Shown here: positions 40,586 to 50,762 of the stretch, piece by piece
Layout: the number at the start of each line of letters is the position of its first letter
Numbering within the stretch: the stretch's first letter is position 1
Source of the DNA: a virus
IMG/VR virus record: IMGVR_UViG_3300000553_000048
Location: 1 to 56,581 of that record
Direction: 5' to 3' (one strand)
DNA length: 56,581 bases
Program-made: the position numbers and the translations under genes
The notes under the pieces: generated by a model
What the model was told of the DNA's origin: nothing
Seen by the model: the letters and a program-made list of their open reading frames with translations, nothing else
The model's database searches: none

Positions 40586-43500
40586 ATGGATCTTAACGCT
40601 GCATTTGGATCTCAGCCAAGCCCGTTCACCCCTCCTGCTTCTTCTGCGGGACAGCAGGACCAGGGGAAATCTGCGTCAATTGACCTTAATGCAGCTTTTG
40701 GTTCCCAGCCGGACCCTCTCGGAGGAAATAAAACTAATAGTCCCTCTGGTCCTCCCGGTCCCGTCGACCCGTCTTCTGATGACGTGAAGTATACCGGCGC
40801 TCCTGACCCTGGCATGACAGACCAAAATCAAGACAACCATTATTACAACGAATACGTTCAGAAGCCTGTTTCTTCATTTATTGGTTCTCTGGCAAAGTTG
40901 TATGAGATGTTGGGAGTCATGCCGACCGCTGCCGCAGTGGACAAGCTGACCGGCAACAATCAGGCAGTAGATACGGCAGGCCAAGCCTACGATACTGCTG
41001 CTCAATTCAAGGAAGATCAGCGTCCAGGCTCTGACGTCGGAGCACCCGGCCGTTTTGTCCGTGGGGTTGAAGATGTGGCACCTCTGGCGCTCCTGGGTCC
41101 GGAAGGATTTATTGCAGACGCCGCGGCTGAGGGTGGAGGCGATTCTCTCCGGTCCGGGCATGACCTTACGACCGCTGAATTGCAAATGGTGAAGGATGCG
41201 GGTTTTGCCGCCCTGTTCTCCAATGTTCCTATGGCTGCAAATTCCCTACTCGGATCCGTCGTGAAAGGTGCAGCTGTCAATACAGGTCTTTCTATTGCTG
41301 ATCAATATGCGCAGAAACTTCTGCTTAATTCCCGGGGGTACGGACAAGAGGCGTCTCAAATCAACCCGCTTTCCGCTGAAAATCTCGGTACCGGCGTGGG
41401 AATGGGCGTTATCTTCGGCGGTCACCAGTTTCTTGGAATGCAGAATGCAGCGAAAAGTCTTTCGAGTGAAATCAATACCTCAATCGACAACGGCGACATT
41501 ACGCATGACCAGGGCGTCCAGACCGTCCAGCAATCCGGATTACCCAGAGTTCTGCAACGGCCTATTATCGATTCCATTCTTCAGAAAAAGATTCTCGATG
41601 CCGGTAATATTGATGATGCCATAAGCGCGGCCAACGATGTGACAAATGCCGCTCCTGGCCCCGGCCCTGTTTTTACGGATGAGGAAAAAGCCGGGCACCT
41701 GGCGGAAGCTGCCCAGCGTCTTGATTTTCTGGAAAACAATCCTTCCCCGGATACCGACAACGAGCTCCAATTCCTTCGGATGAATTCCGAGAATCATGAC
41801 GCGCTCGTAGACAGATATAACCCTCAGCCTTCCGTGGCCGCTGAGTCGTTGCCTTGGATCTCTCAGGCAAACACCACGCCTCTTGATCTCTCTGGCGGCG
41901 ATATTGGTATTATTCACTCGCCGGTATCCAGTGACACCCCTTTCACTATGCGAAGACCGGACGATGTTTATTCTCCATACTCTCCGGACCTGGCGCAACA
42001 GCTGAACACGAAACTGATAGCTGACACTCCCTGGATTCACAAGACCGGCATGGAACAGGTTGACCCGGATACTGCGGCATGGTTGCAGCATCGGGTGAAT
42101 GCTCTTGATTATGCGCAGAAGCAGAACGAGCAACAGGCCCAATCTCCGGATGCCCAGACCCGCCTTGTCGCCTCTGTCCAGCGCGTAAACCTGCTTAATC
42201 AGATGTCTGACCTTCTCGTCAAGCAGTACCATGAAGGCCAGATGAACGGCTGGATCAACGATACCGCCGGGCAGAATATCACCGACAACAGCGGCCAAGA
42301 TCTGGGGTGGGTTCAAAAATCCAAACCTTTTGACGATCTCTCCGGGCGGCGAGACGGTGAGGGATGGGCTAATTTTCTAAGACGTCGCCAGACCGGCACT
42401 ATCCTTCCTGATGATCTTGAGTCGAAACTGAACCTTCTTCAGCAGCAAATGAAAGAAGGGGAGACCGGCTCCAGGTGGCAGAACGAAGACTTTGTTGACG
42501 CAAACGGCCAGACCGTGCCGGGTGATTGGGATGGCGTCAAGTCAACGAATCCCGACTGGTTAAAATCCGGCGTCTTGAAAGATGCCGGTAAGGATGGCAT
42601 CAACACTGTTATCGATAAGTCTCGGGCTGGCCTTCCGCTCACCGGCAAGCAAGCAGATGTATGGGCTGCGGTCAAGCAGGCCGCTGACGATGCTTACAAT
42701 AGCGACCCGCATATTGCAGCCGCAAACGAAGCTCAGCGGCTTCATGAGTCCGGTATCGATATCCACGCCCCTGAATCAATCCCTGTCGGCAATCTTTCTG
42801 AAGGCGACCAGGTTGTTGTTCAGGGCAAGGATGGTATGCCGGATCTTGTCACGCATAAGGGCTATGATGACCAGGGGCAGGCTATCCTGCAGGATGGTGT
42901 TACGATTCACGCTGACCCTTGGGATATGGTCGACTCGATGGGGGTAAAGCCTGCCGGCGTAAGTGTTAATGAAACGCCGGATGGTGAGACAAAACCTGTC
43001 TTGAGTCTCACGGATGAGACGCAAGCGTCCGAATATGGTAAGGCTAATACCGTATTTACTCAAGATGCTGCCGACAAAGCGAGAGCTCTGCTTCGGTCAA
43101 AATTAGGACAGCTCAACAGCGGCATCGATCCCGAATTAATGCAGGCCGGTATTACCATAGCCGGGTACCACGTAGAAGCTGGCGCCCGAAAATTCACCGA
43201 CTACGCCAAGGCTATGGTGGGAGATTTCGGAGAGAAGATAAAACCTTTCCTTCGTTCATTTTATGAGGCCGTCCGTCATTATCCTGGTATGGAAGATGCG
43301 GGATTGAGCGACCCTAAAGAAATAGAGGGTACCGACCTTGCTTCTATATCTCAAGGTCAATATAATGAATTGACACCACAGCAAAACCAAGACGGAGGTT
43401 TCTCAAATGCTGACATCAATAACACCGGAAATCTGGCACGAGATCGGGGCGACTCAGCAGTTGCGGACACGCTGGGCCAAGATGGCCTTCGTAATGGGAG

Positions 43501-46500
43501 CGGACCAGATGAACGCCTTGATCGACAAGGAATATCAGGAGATGATGGCCAGGGGTATATCTCACGAAGTGGCCTACGCATATCTGGACGTGAAGCCTCT
43601 GCTCTTGGAGAACGTAGCAATCTCTCGATACATCGTGCAGACGGACAATCACTCCCTGCGGAGCGCGTTGCCGGAAGTAGTCACAACGACGGAGGCGACC
43701 CGGTTGGCCTCTCGGGAAAATCCCTTCCTTACGAGGCAGCAGTTAAGCCAGCTACAGGGATTGCTGGCGGCCGACTTGGATTAACAGAAAAGATACTCCA
43801 ACAGAAAAAAGCCAATACTGGTAAGGTTGAAGGAAATAGCCTTGCCGATATCGCAAAAAACCTTCCTCTCTTACATCCTCACCAGCAAGAAGACGTTAAG
43901 TTTGCAGAAAATCGCTTTGCAAACCCTGACGGTCACGGTGTCATGTTTACCAACGGCACAGGCACAGGAAAGACCTTCTCTGCCCTCGGAATAATGAAGC
44001 GCATGGAGATGAAAGGGAAAGGTGAAATCCTTGTCCTTGTTCCGAACGATACCATTGCAAATGATTGGATTAAGGCAGGGAACCACTTTGACCTTGGGAT
44101 TACACGACTGAAGAACACAAAAGACAATGGCGAAAAAGGCGTCAGCCTGACTACATACGCAAACTTTGGATCGAACGACTCTCTCGCCTATCGCAAATGG
44201 GATCTTGTTGTTGCCGATGAAGCTCAACTTTTGGGAAGTAATGCGTCAGGCGATGCCACAAAGGCGCTCACCACCTTTAGGGCAATTACAATGCACCCGG
44301 AAGGTGCTTATGCGCGGCATACAATGCTGCACAGCGAGGAAATAGGACAACTCTCCTCTCTTGTGCGAGAAAAAGAAGCTGCCAAGGCAACTTTTCAGCA
44401 GTCTACTGATCCGGCTGAAAAATCAGTTGCCGAGAAGACAATAGCCAGGCTTGATCCTGCAATCAAAGAATTATCTTTTTCTCTCAGAGAAAAGCAATCT
44501 CAGGTCAAGCAAGAGGTCAAAGACGCCCAGCCTGACGGCAGATCGAAAGCCGTATTCCTTTCAGCAACTCCGTTTGCCTACGAAAAGAGTACCGACCTCG
44601 GGAATGGATACTTATTTCACTATCCGGTTGAGACGAATTCTGGCGGATATAACAGCGGATCCCCTCGCGATAGGTTTATGATGGAGCATTTCGGATACCG
44701 CATGAGATATAACAAACTCACTGCGCCCGAGGCAGAAGTCGACAGTGGGTTGATGCAACGTCAGTTCAATTCGTACCTAAAAAAACAAGGAGTATTGTCC
44801 GGTAGAATGCTGGATGTTCCTTTCGATTATGACCGGAAATTCTCCCTGATAGATTCATCTATCGGCAGACTGATAGATGACGGTATGGAGTTCTTGAACG
44901 AGAACCCTAAGTATCACGCGCTGAGCGCGATTCTGCATGACAAGTTTGATTACCTAAAGCGCCGGTTCCTTCTCGAGGCAATCAAGGCCGACCGAATCGC
45001 ACCTGAAATTCAGTTGCATCTTAACGCTGGTCGAAAGGTTGTGGTCTTCCATGACTACATCAAGGGTGGTGGCTTCAACCCCTTTGACTTCAGTGACCAT
45101 AGGTTTAACAGCGAGAGCGTTAATTATGAAGACGGTGACGGAGAGAAACAAAGCGTGCAGATTGGGCATCTTGTCCATGATTTTGGAGTAGAGCGCCCCG
45201 ACCTTGTCGGCCTGCCGATTGCAAACCTGCCAACACCGCTTGAATCAATGAGGAGGGCCTTTCCGGGTTTGCTTGAGGTGAACGGCCAGACGGTTTCAAA
45301 GCAACAAGTTCGCAACAATATAGCCACATTCAACGACGACATGAGCGGACCACAGGTGATGATGGTCCAGTCCGATAAGGAAGCCGGGTGGTCAGGGCAC
45401 GACACCACCGGCAAGTTTCAGAGGGTCCTGTTTAATCTCGGACTCCCGACCAGGCCGACCAGGGCCATACAGCAGGAAGGCCGGATATATCGAGACGGGC
45501 AGGCGTCTGACGCTCTTATCCGTTACGTGAACACCGGGACCAACTGGGAACGATGGGCCTTCGCCTCTACTATCGCGCATCGGGCGTCTACGGCTGAGAA
45601 TCTGGCTATGGGTGAAACGGCAAGGGCTCTCAAGGATGCCTTTATCGAGGGCTTTGAAGATTCAGGGTCTTTTCCCCCTGGTTATCCTGGCGAAGGTACA
45701 GGAGGTAAGGAACGTGACGCTGCGGCCAATGCTGCCCTGTCCGACTGGGACCGTGCAATCTCTCTCTATTTTTCTCAGCAGAAAAGAAATTCCCGGAACA
45801 AATCGGCAGAAGGGAAAGACTATTTTGCTACGCCTGAGCCTCTGGGAATGAAAATGGTTGAGTGGGCAAACCTGCGCGGCAGCGAGAAAGCACTTGAGCC
45901 TTCAGCTGGACATGGGGCTATTGCGCGATGGTTTCCGGAAAATACCGAAAATACCGTCGTCGAGCCGTCTCTTGAATTGGCCAGCCGTTTGGCTATGGTC
46001 ACAGATGCAAAACTGGTTAACGCCCCGTTTGAAAATCTCAATATCGTCAACAAGTTTGATGGCATTGTGATGAACCCCCCGTTCGGAACTGCTGGTAAGA
46101 CAGCTATGGATCATATCGAGAAGGCTGCGGGGCATCTGCGGGACGGAGGCCGTATCGTTGCCCTGATTCCGGCTGGTCCTTCTATGGATAAGCGGGTGGA
46201 TAATTTCCTTTATGGTACGGACGCAAAAGGGAAAATGATCAACCCAGATCTTCACCTTATTTCTTCGTATGATCTGCCGAGCTCTGTGTTTGAACGTGCC
46301 GGCACAAAGGTTTCCTGCCGTGTCTTGGTAATCGATAAACAATCTGATCCTGATATCGCGCAACGTCTCCAACAGACCGCCCCGAGGGATTACACCGGAC
46401 TTTCGATAAAAGAGTTCTTTGACCGGATTGAGAATAGCCAGGTCCCGGACCGGATCTCTCCGGTTGCAAATGAGCCATTACCGGAACAGCCAAAAGTCTA

Positions 46501-49500
46501 CACTCCGGACGAACTTATTCCGCCGGGAGAGAAGGGCGCGCTTCCATCTTCAAACCATGACATTGTCGAACATACGACGATGAAAGGGAAGGTTCTTACA
46601 GGAATTGTCCGGACGGATTTAACGAAAGATCAGGCGAAGGAAATCGACCCTTACACATTCAAGAAGGATGGAGGGTTCTTTATCCGAGAAAAGTACCTTG
46701 ATAATCCTGAAACGAAATACTCGATCGGCGATAATGCACCCGTCGAAACCCACACGCCAGAATCCTTTCACCAGGCAGCCACCGACGCCCTGAACGCTGA
46801 GCATGGCGGCCTCGGTCAGTTGATGCGGCATATCAATGTCATTCACGATGCTGATATTTCGGATGAGGTTAGGAAAGGGCAAGAAGGTATTCAAGGTTTC
46901 GTCCACGACGGCAAAGCCAACATCGTAGCCGATAATATCCCCAAGGATTGGACAGACCAGCAGATGACCGGTCTGATCAAGCACGAAGTCGCCGACCATA
47001 TTCTCAACCTTGGCCACGCGGACGCCGAGTATCAGAGTATTGAACGTTCGATGGATCTTATGCGCCGGGCTGGAAATCCAGTTGTCGTTGAGGCGTACAG
47101 TAGGGTCCCAGAGGGGACCAGGCCACAAGACGTCAACCGGGAGGCGATTGCTTACCTCATCCAGCATGCGCCCGAGCAGTCTATCGTGCAACGATTCGTT
47201 ACATGGTTCCGGGGAAAACTCCGTGCCCTGTCTCAGGCTATTCCGGGCTTTGATCGCCTGCGGGTTGCCACCTGGGCAAATAGGCTCACTCCTGACGACC
47301 TGATCGGGATGGCACATGATGCTTTAGTCCGGGCTCCTGCGGTCCTGGATAGAAAAGCCCTTGCCAATCAGCAGACCGGCAATATAGGATTAGGTAAAGG
47401 AGAAAATAACCATGGCAATGACACCGGAAGAGAACGAGGCCAATATCCAGGAAATCCTGCGGACCTGTCCAGGGATGACCAGGGAAAAGATAGCGGAGTG
47501 GGACAAGTCGGGCAAACCGATGACCAAAGAAACCTTGCAGCAGCACAGGGAAGCGGGAGTGAAGCGCCCGGTTCGTCCAAGTTTACAGGATGGTTTGGTA
47601 AGTCAGCACTAACTGACGAATCTGGAAACCCTCTTATCTATACTCATAAATCCAAGACTTTCGGGATGGATGACAATCCTGACTCTTGGATTTTCAATCC
47701 TGATAAATCTGGTCAACAGACCGGCTCTCCTATGTCTGGGATTGGGAGTTTTTTCGCAAGAAAAGAATCTCGTCCCATGGAACCGAATGTAAAATCCAGC
47801 GAATCAAAAGACTTCTATCTCCGTCTTGAGCATCCTTTGGAGATGTCCTCTGCCGACTTACCGCGATTTAATAACGTGGAAGAGGCAAAGGCCTGGGCCA
47901 AAAGGCAGCATGATCTTAACGGATACGACGGAGTCATGTTCACCGACCATGACGATGTGGTTATCTTTCACCATAATCAGGCGAAGTCTGCGGACTTCAA
48001 TAACGGTGAATATTCCAGGACCAACAACGACACTCGATATTCCATAGCAGACGGCAAGGGATTCCGGAAGGACGATGAAGACGAAAAGCCTGTTGCCGGT
48101 CCGGATGATATTCGAAAGCCCCTGACACAGCGTATCAACGACGCCAGCTCTCGGCTTGGTCAGTTTACCGATAAATCCCGGTATATGCAGGAGGATATCA
48201 AGCCAGCTGTCAAGGAAGCTGTCACCGGGCTGAAACTGGTATATCAAGGATTACAGAGCCTGGTTCATCCGACAGGCGTCAGTGAGGCTGCGGCAAAGGC
48301 AGGTAGCGCCCTGAATGCCGCTATGGGGGCGAGGAATCGCGGCGGCGATGTCTTCCGGGCGAATCTCGACAAGGCATATTCGGACCAGAAGGAATACACG
48401 TCAAAACTGGCAAAGATCATGGACCTGTCGACAACGTCGTCGGGGCTCCTGGCCGACAACCTTTTTAATAAGATGGACGTCCAGGGTCAGCACGATTTCA
48501 TTACCCGGATGGAGAAGGGCCAGCAGCAGCCGACAAAGCAGATGCAGGATATTGCGGATGTCATTCGTAAGATGTTCGACGCCAAGGTTAAGCAGGTCCA
48601 GGACCTGGGGACCGGGGCTTTGCAGAGCGTGATTGAAAACTATTTTCCGCACATCTGGGAAGATAAACTGAACGATCACCAGATACAGACGACTCTTTCA
48701 AAGACCAAGCTTGAGGGATCTAAGGCCTTCACTAAACAGAGGGTATTTGAAGATATTCAAGCTGGTCTTGATGCCGGGTTTAAACTGGTTTCCGACAATC
48801 CGCTCGACCTTGTTTTCCTGAAAATGCACGAAATGGATAAGTACCTGGTCGCGCATTCCGCCCTGCAGGAGATGTCAAAGTATGGCGTCGTGCGGATGAT
48901 TAAGGCGGGTGCTGATGTCCCAAAAGGTTTCAAAGTAATCGACGGGCCTTTCGGAGTCGTCACCAAGAAGGACGGATCCGCTTACCGGTATGCAGCGACT
49001 GACGATGTCCATCAGGTGTTTCATAATTACCTGTCTCAGAGCTGGTATAACAATAAGTATTTCGGCACAGCGTACACGGCATACATGGGAGCGGCAAACC
49101 GGCTTAATATGTTCCAGCTTGGCGTCGGTTCAATGTTCCATGTCGGCTTTGTCACCAATGACGCCGTTGTCGAGAATTGCGCTCTTGGGTTGAAGTCATT
49201 CACTGAGGGGAAGTTCACCAAATCAGCCAAGTATTTCATGGAGGCTCCGACGGCGCCAATAAAAAACTGGCGACTTGGCGGTAAGATCCTCGATGCGTGG
49301 GAAGGGCAAGGGCAATTCATGCCGGCCGTAATCAAAATGCTCGAACTGTCTGGGGCAAAGAATGGCCTAGATAATCGGTTCCGGATTGATTCAACGCAAA
49401 AGATGCAACAGGCCTTTGCAAATGGGAAACTCCTAAAGGGAATCTTTCATGCTCCGGCGGCGATCGTTGCCCAGATGACCAGACCGATAATGGAAGGGCT

Positions 49501-50677
49501 TGTTCCTCGTATGAAGTTTGCCGCATTCGCCGAGATGGCAAACCATTGGATGGAGACAAACCCGAACGCGACGCACGAAGAACTGCAGCAACAGGCTCAG
49601 CAGATTTGGAATAGGATTGACTCCCGGCTCGGGCAGGTCAATTATGATCGGCTCTATATCAATAATTCTGCCAAAAGCGTGATACAGGCCCTTGTCCGTG
49701 CTCCTGGGTGGACTGGTGGCACCATGCTTGAAGTTGGTGGTGCTGTTACCGATACCGGAAGTGCTGTGCTTGGTCTCCTGAAAGGGAATAAGCCGGTGAT
49801 GACTGACCGTATGGCTTACACGGCATCTCTATTACTCTGTAACGCCATTGCGACCGGGTTGCTCACCTATCTTTTCACTGGCGAAGCTCCGCACGGGAAA
49901 GACTTCATTGCTTTCCGGACCGGCGGTGTGGACGAATACGGAAATCCGGAACGCTGGACGCTGCCGACATACGCAAAAGACATCTACGCCTACTCTCAGC
50001 ATCCATTTGATACGTTGCTAAATAAGACTCACCCGATAATCTCAATGGGAAAGGATCTTATAAAAAACAGCGACTATTACGGGGTGGAGATCTGGCACCA
50101 GGACGACAACCCGCTTACCCAGTTGGCGCAGGCCAGCGGATATGTTGCCAAACAGTTTGTTCCCTTCTGGATGCGTGGCGCTGCCAAGTCGGCAGAGCGT
50201 GGTGACAGCCTTGCAGCTATGGCGGCTCCCCTTGTTGGCATCATGCCAGCCACAGGCGAACTGACCAAGACGGCGGCCCAGTCTGACATGAGCAACATCT
50301 ACAAGCAAACTGCGGCATTTGATAAAACCAGGACGCAAGCACAGTTTGACAAGTCAAACTTGCGGCGTGACATCATCCGCAAGCTGCGAATGGGCGACGT
50401 ATCGGGGAATGGTGATATCAGCCAGGCTTTGGCTGCCGGGACGCTGTCGCAGAAGGATGTGGTCGGTATCCGTAGAGACAGTATGGTAACTCCTGGCGAA
50501 ACTCAGTTCAACCGGCTGTCCTTGCCCCAAGCAATAACGGTTTACGAAGACGCGACGGACGAAGAAAAGGCAAAGTTCAAGCCTATCCTGATCCGCAAGG
50601 GGCAGTCTATCATGGCTATTCCTGTCAGTGAACGCGGCAACATTCAGCAACGGTACAACCAGGCTATCAGCCAGTAA
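40586..50677 (+). CDS. Giant phage polyvalent protein: helicase, DNA methyltransferase, zincin, ART-like, large C-terminal region
   Basis: One unbroken 3363-codon ORF. Two short repeats (DLNAAFGSQP) open it. A superfamily 2 helicase follows at about residues 1080-1700 (GTGTGKT 1124-1130, DEAQ 1211-1214, SATPF about 1326, QQEGRIYRDGQ from 1629). An adenine-type methyltransferase lies at about 1745-1930 (EPSAGHG 1771-1777, NPPFG 1830-1834). A zincin-like motif HEVADH starts at 2133. An ADP-ribosyltransferase-like domain lies at about 2330-2480 (KFTGWFGKSALTDESG, YDGVMFTDHDDVVIF). The C-terminal 850 residues are mixed helical with one hydrophobic segment (LLLCNAIATGLLTYLF). Polyvalent proteins are thought to be ejected with the DNA to protect it and attack the host. 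Two extra genes are nested in its linkers. Confidence 0.9.
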   Translation: MDLNAAFGSQPSPFTPPASSAGQQDQGKSASIDLNAAFGSQPDPLGGNKTNSPSGPPGPVDPSSDDVKYTGAPDPGMTDQNQDNHYYNEYVQKPVSSFIGSLAKLYEMLGVMPTAAAVDKLTGNNQAVDTAGQAYDTAAQFKEDQRPGSDVGAPGRFVRGVEDVAPLALLGPEGFIADAAAEGGGDSLRSGHDLTTAELQMVKDAGFAALFSNVPMAANSLLGSVVKGAAVNTGLSIADQYAQKLLLNSRGYGQEASQINPLSAENLGTGVGMGVIFGGHQFLGMQNAAKSLSSEINTSIDNGDITHDQGVQTVQQSGLPRVLQRPIIDSILQKKILDAGNIDDAISAANDVTNAAPGPGPVFTDEEKAGHLAEAAQRLDFLENNPSPDTDNELQFLRMNSENHDALVDRYNPQPSVAAESLPWISQANTTPLDLSGGDIGIIHSPVSSDTPFTMRRPDDVYSPYSPDLAQQLNTKLIADTPWIHKTGMEQVDPDTAAWLQHRVNALDYAQKQNEQQAQSPDAQTRLVASVQRVNLLNQMSDLLVKQYHEGQMNGWINDTAGQNITDNSGQDLGWVQKSKPFDDLSGRRDGEGWANFLRRRQTGTILPDDLESKLNLLQQQMKEGETGSRWQNEDFVDANGQTVPGDWDGVKSTNPDWLKSGVLKDAGKDGINTVIDKSRAGLPLTGKQADVWAAVKQAADDAYNSDPHIAAANEAQRLHESGIDIHAPESIPVGNLSEGDQVVVQGKDGMPDLVTHKGYDDQGQAILQDGVTIHADPWDMVDSMGVKPAGVSVNETPDGETKPVLSLTDETQASEYGKANTVFTQDAADKARALLRSKLGQLNSGIDPELMQAGITIAGYHVEAGARKFTDYAKAMVGDFGEKIKPFLRSFYEAVRHYPGMEDAGLSDPKEIEGTDLASISQGQYNELTPQQNQDGGFSNADINNTGNLARDRGDSAVADTLGQDGLRNGSGPDERLDRQGISGDDGQGYISRSGLRISGREASALGERSNLSIHRADGQSLPAERVAGSSHNDGGDPVGLSGKSLPYEAAVKPATGIAGGRLGLTEKILQQKKANTGKVEGNSLADIAKNLPLLHPHQQEDVKFAENRFANPDGHGVMFTNGTGTGKTFSALGIMKRMEMKGKGEILVLVPNDTIANDWIKAGNHFDLGITRLKNTKDNGEKGVSLTTYANFGSNDSLAYRKWDLVVADEAQLLGSNASGDATKALTTFRAITMHPEGAYARHTMLHSEEIGQLSSLVREKEAAKATFQQSTDPAEKSVAEKTIARLDPAIKELSFSLREKQSQVKQEVKDAQPDGRSKAVFLSATPFAYEKSTDLGNGYLFHYPVETNSGGYNSGSPRDRFMMEHFGYRMRYNKLTAPEAEVDSGLMQRQFNSYLKKQGVLSGRMLDVPFDYDRKFSLIDSSIGRLIDDGMEFLNENPKYHALSAILHDKFDYLKRRFLLEAIKADRIAPEIQLHLNAGRKVVVFHDYIKGGGFNPFDFSDHRFNSESVNYEDGDGEKQSVQIGHLVHDFGVERPDLVGLPIANLPTPLESMRRAFPGLLEVNGQTVSKQQVRNNIATFNDDMSGPQVMMVQSDKEAGWSGHDTTGKFQRVLFNLGLPTRPTRAIQQEGRIYRDGQASDALIRYVNTGTNWERWAFASTIAHRASTAENLAMGETARALKDAFIEGFEDSGSFPPGYPGEGTGGKERDAAANAALSDWDRAISLYFSQQKRNSRNKSAEGKDYFATPEPLGMKMVEWANLRGSEKALEPSAGHGAIARWFPENTENTVVEPSLELASRLAMVTDAKLVNAPFENLNIVNKFDGIVMNPPFGTAGKTAMDHIEKAAGHLRDGGRIVALIPAGPSMDKRVDNFLYGTDAKGKMINPDLHLISSYDLPSSVFERAGTKVSCRVLVIDKQSDPDIAQRLQQTAPRDYTGLSIKEFFDRIENSQVPDRISPVANEPLPEQPKVYTPDELIPPGEKGALPSSNHDIVEHTTMKGKVLTGIVRTDLTKDQAKEIDPYTFKKDGGFFIREKYLDNPETKYSIGDNAPVETHTPESFHQAATDALNAEHGGLGQLMRHINVIHDADISDEVRKGQEGIQGFVHDGKANIVADNIPKDWTDQQMTGLIKHEVADHILNLGHADAEYQSIERSMDLMRRAGNPVVVEAYSRVPEGTRPQDVNREAIAYLIQHAPEQSIVQRFVTWFRGKLRALSQAIPGFDRLRVATWANRLTPDDLIGMAHDALVRAPAVLDRKALANQQTGNIGLGKGENNHGNDTGRERGQYPGNPADLSRDDQGKDSGVGQVGQTDDQRNLAAAQGSGSEAPGSSKFTGWFGKSALTDESGNPLIYTHKSKTFGMDDNPDSWIFNPDKSGQQTGSPMSGIGSFFARKESRPMEPNVKSSESKDFYLRLEHPLEMSSADLPRFNNVEEAKAWAKRQHDLNGYDGVMFTDHDDVVIFHHNQAKSADFNNGEYSRTNNDTRYSIADGKGFRKDDEDEKPVAGPDDIRKPLTQRINDASSRLGQFTDKSRYMQEDIKPAVKEAVTGLKLVYQGLQSLVHPTGVSEAAAKAGSALNAAMGARNRGGDVFRANLDKAYSDQKEYTSKLAKIMDLSTTSSGLLADNLFNKMDVQGQHDFITRMEKGQQQPTKQMQDIADVIRKMFDAKVKQVQDLGTGALQSVIENYFPHIWEDKLNDHQIQTTLSKTKLEGSKAFTKQRVFEDIQAGLDAGFKLVSDNPLDLVFLKMHEMDKYLVAHSALQEMSKYGVVRMIKAGADVPKGFKVIDGPFGVVTKKDGSAYRYAATDDVHQVFHNYLSQSWYNNKYFGTAYTAYMGAANRLNMFQLGVGSMFHVGFVTNDAVVENCALGLKSFTEGKFTKSAKYFMEAPTAPIKNWRLGGKILDAWEGQGQFMPAVIKMLELSGAKNGLDNRFRIDSTQKMQQAFANGKLLKGIFHAPAAIVAQMTRPIMEGLVPRMKFAAFAEMANHWMETNPNATHEELQQQAQQIWNRIDSRLGQVNYDRLYINNSAKSVIQALVRAPGWTGGTMLEVGGAVTDTGSAVLGLLKGNKPVMTDRMAYTASLLLCNAIATGLLTYLFTGEAPHGKDFIAFRTGGVDEYGNPERWTLPTYAKDIYAYSQHPFDTLLNKTHPIISMGKDLIKNSDYYGVEIWHQDDNPLTQLAQASGYVAKQFVPFWMRGAAKSAERGDSLAAMAAPLVGIMPATGELTKTAAQSDMSNIYKQTAAFDKTRTQAQFDKSNLRRDIIRKLRMGDVSGNGDISQALAAGTLSQKDVVGIRRDSMVTPGETQFNRLSLPQAITVYEDATDEEKAKFKPILIRKGQSIMAIPVSERGNIQQRYNQAISQ
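43407..43784 (+). CDS. Nested gene A inside the polyvalent gene (+1 frame), 125 aa
   Basis: ATG 43407 is preceded by GGAGG with an 8-base spacing. The product looks like a folded helical protein (TPEIWHEIGATQQLRTRWAK, GADQMNALIDKEYQEMMAR, SHEVAYAYLDVKPLLLENV, TRQQLSQLQGLLAADLD). Codons end mostly in G or C, as in ordinary genes of this phage. In the same stretch the giant protein (residues 941-1067) is an unstructured Gly/Asp/Arg/Ser-rich linker. I take this frame as a real gene and the giant frame here as overprinted linker. Function unknown. Confidence 0.72.
   Translation: MLTSITPEIWHEIGATQQLRTRWAKMAFVMGADQMNALIDKEYQEMMARGISHEVAYAYLDVKPLLLENVAISRYIVQTDNHSLRSALPEVVTTTEATRLASRENPFLTRQQLSQLQGLLAADLD
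47412..47612 (+). CDS. Nested gene B inside the polyvalent gene (+1 frame), 66 aa
   Basis: ATG 47412 follows AAAGGAG at good distance. The product is helical and charged (MTPEENEANIQEILRTCPGM, TREKIAEWDKSGKPMTKETL, QQHREAGVKRPVRP). The giant protein over this stretch (about residues 2276-2342) reads as Gly/Asn/Asp/Gln-rich linker between the zincin and ART-like domains. The last 15 or so codons overlap the start of the ART-like domain and may be a run-on tail. Function unknown. Confidence 0.65.
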   Translation: MAMTPEENEANIQEILRTCPGMTREKIAEWDKSGKPMTKETLQQHREAGVKRPVRPSLQDGLVSQH

Positions 50678-50703
50678 GTAAAATTACAGTTCATTTTTTT
50701 ATC

Positions 50704-50752
50704 AAGCCCCGCATACTTTGGGATTTCCCTTAGCATGACGGGGCTTTTTTTA
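50704..50752 (+). terminator. Terminator after the polyvalent gene
   Basis: AAGCCCCG (50704-50711) pairs with CGGGGCTT (50739-50746), followed by T(6) or more. The loop is 27 bases. It separates ejection genes from fibre genes. Confidence 0.8.
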
Positions 50753-50762
50753 TTGGAGAACT

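Noticed and set aside
41540-42316. 258-codon antisense ORF inside the polyvalent gene.
   Set aside because: Unlike the two nested plus-strand genes it lacks a Shine-Dalgarno site, and the opposite strand there is well-behaved coding sequence.
41268-42947. Other +1/+2-frame ORFs inside the polyvalent gene (41268-41624, 42582-42947).
   Set aside because: Their products are Ser/Arg/Leu-rich shadow sequence and lack good ribosome binding sites, while the giant frame there looks normal.
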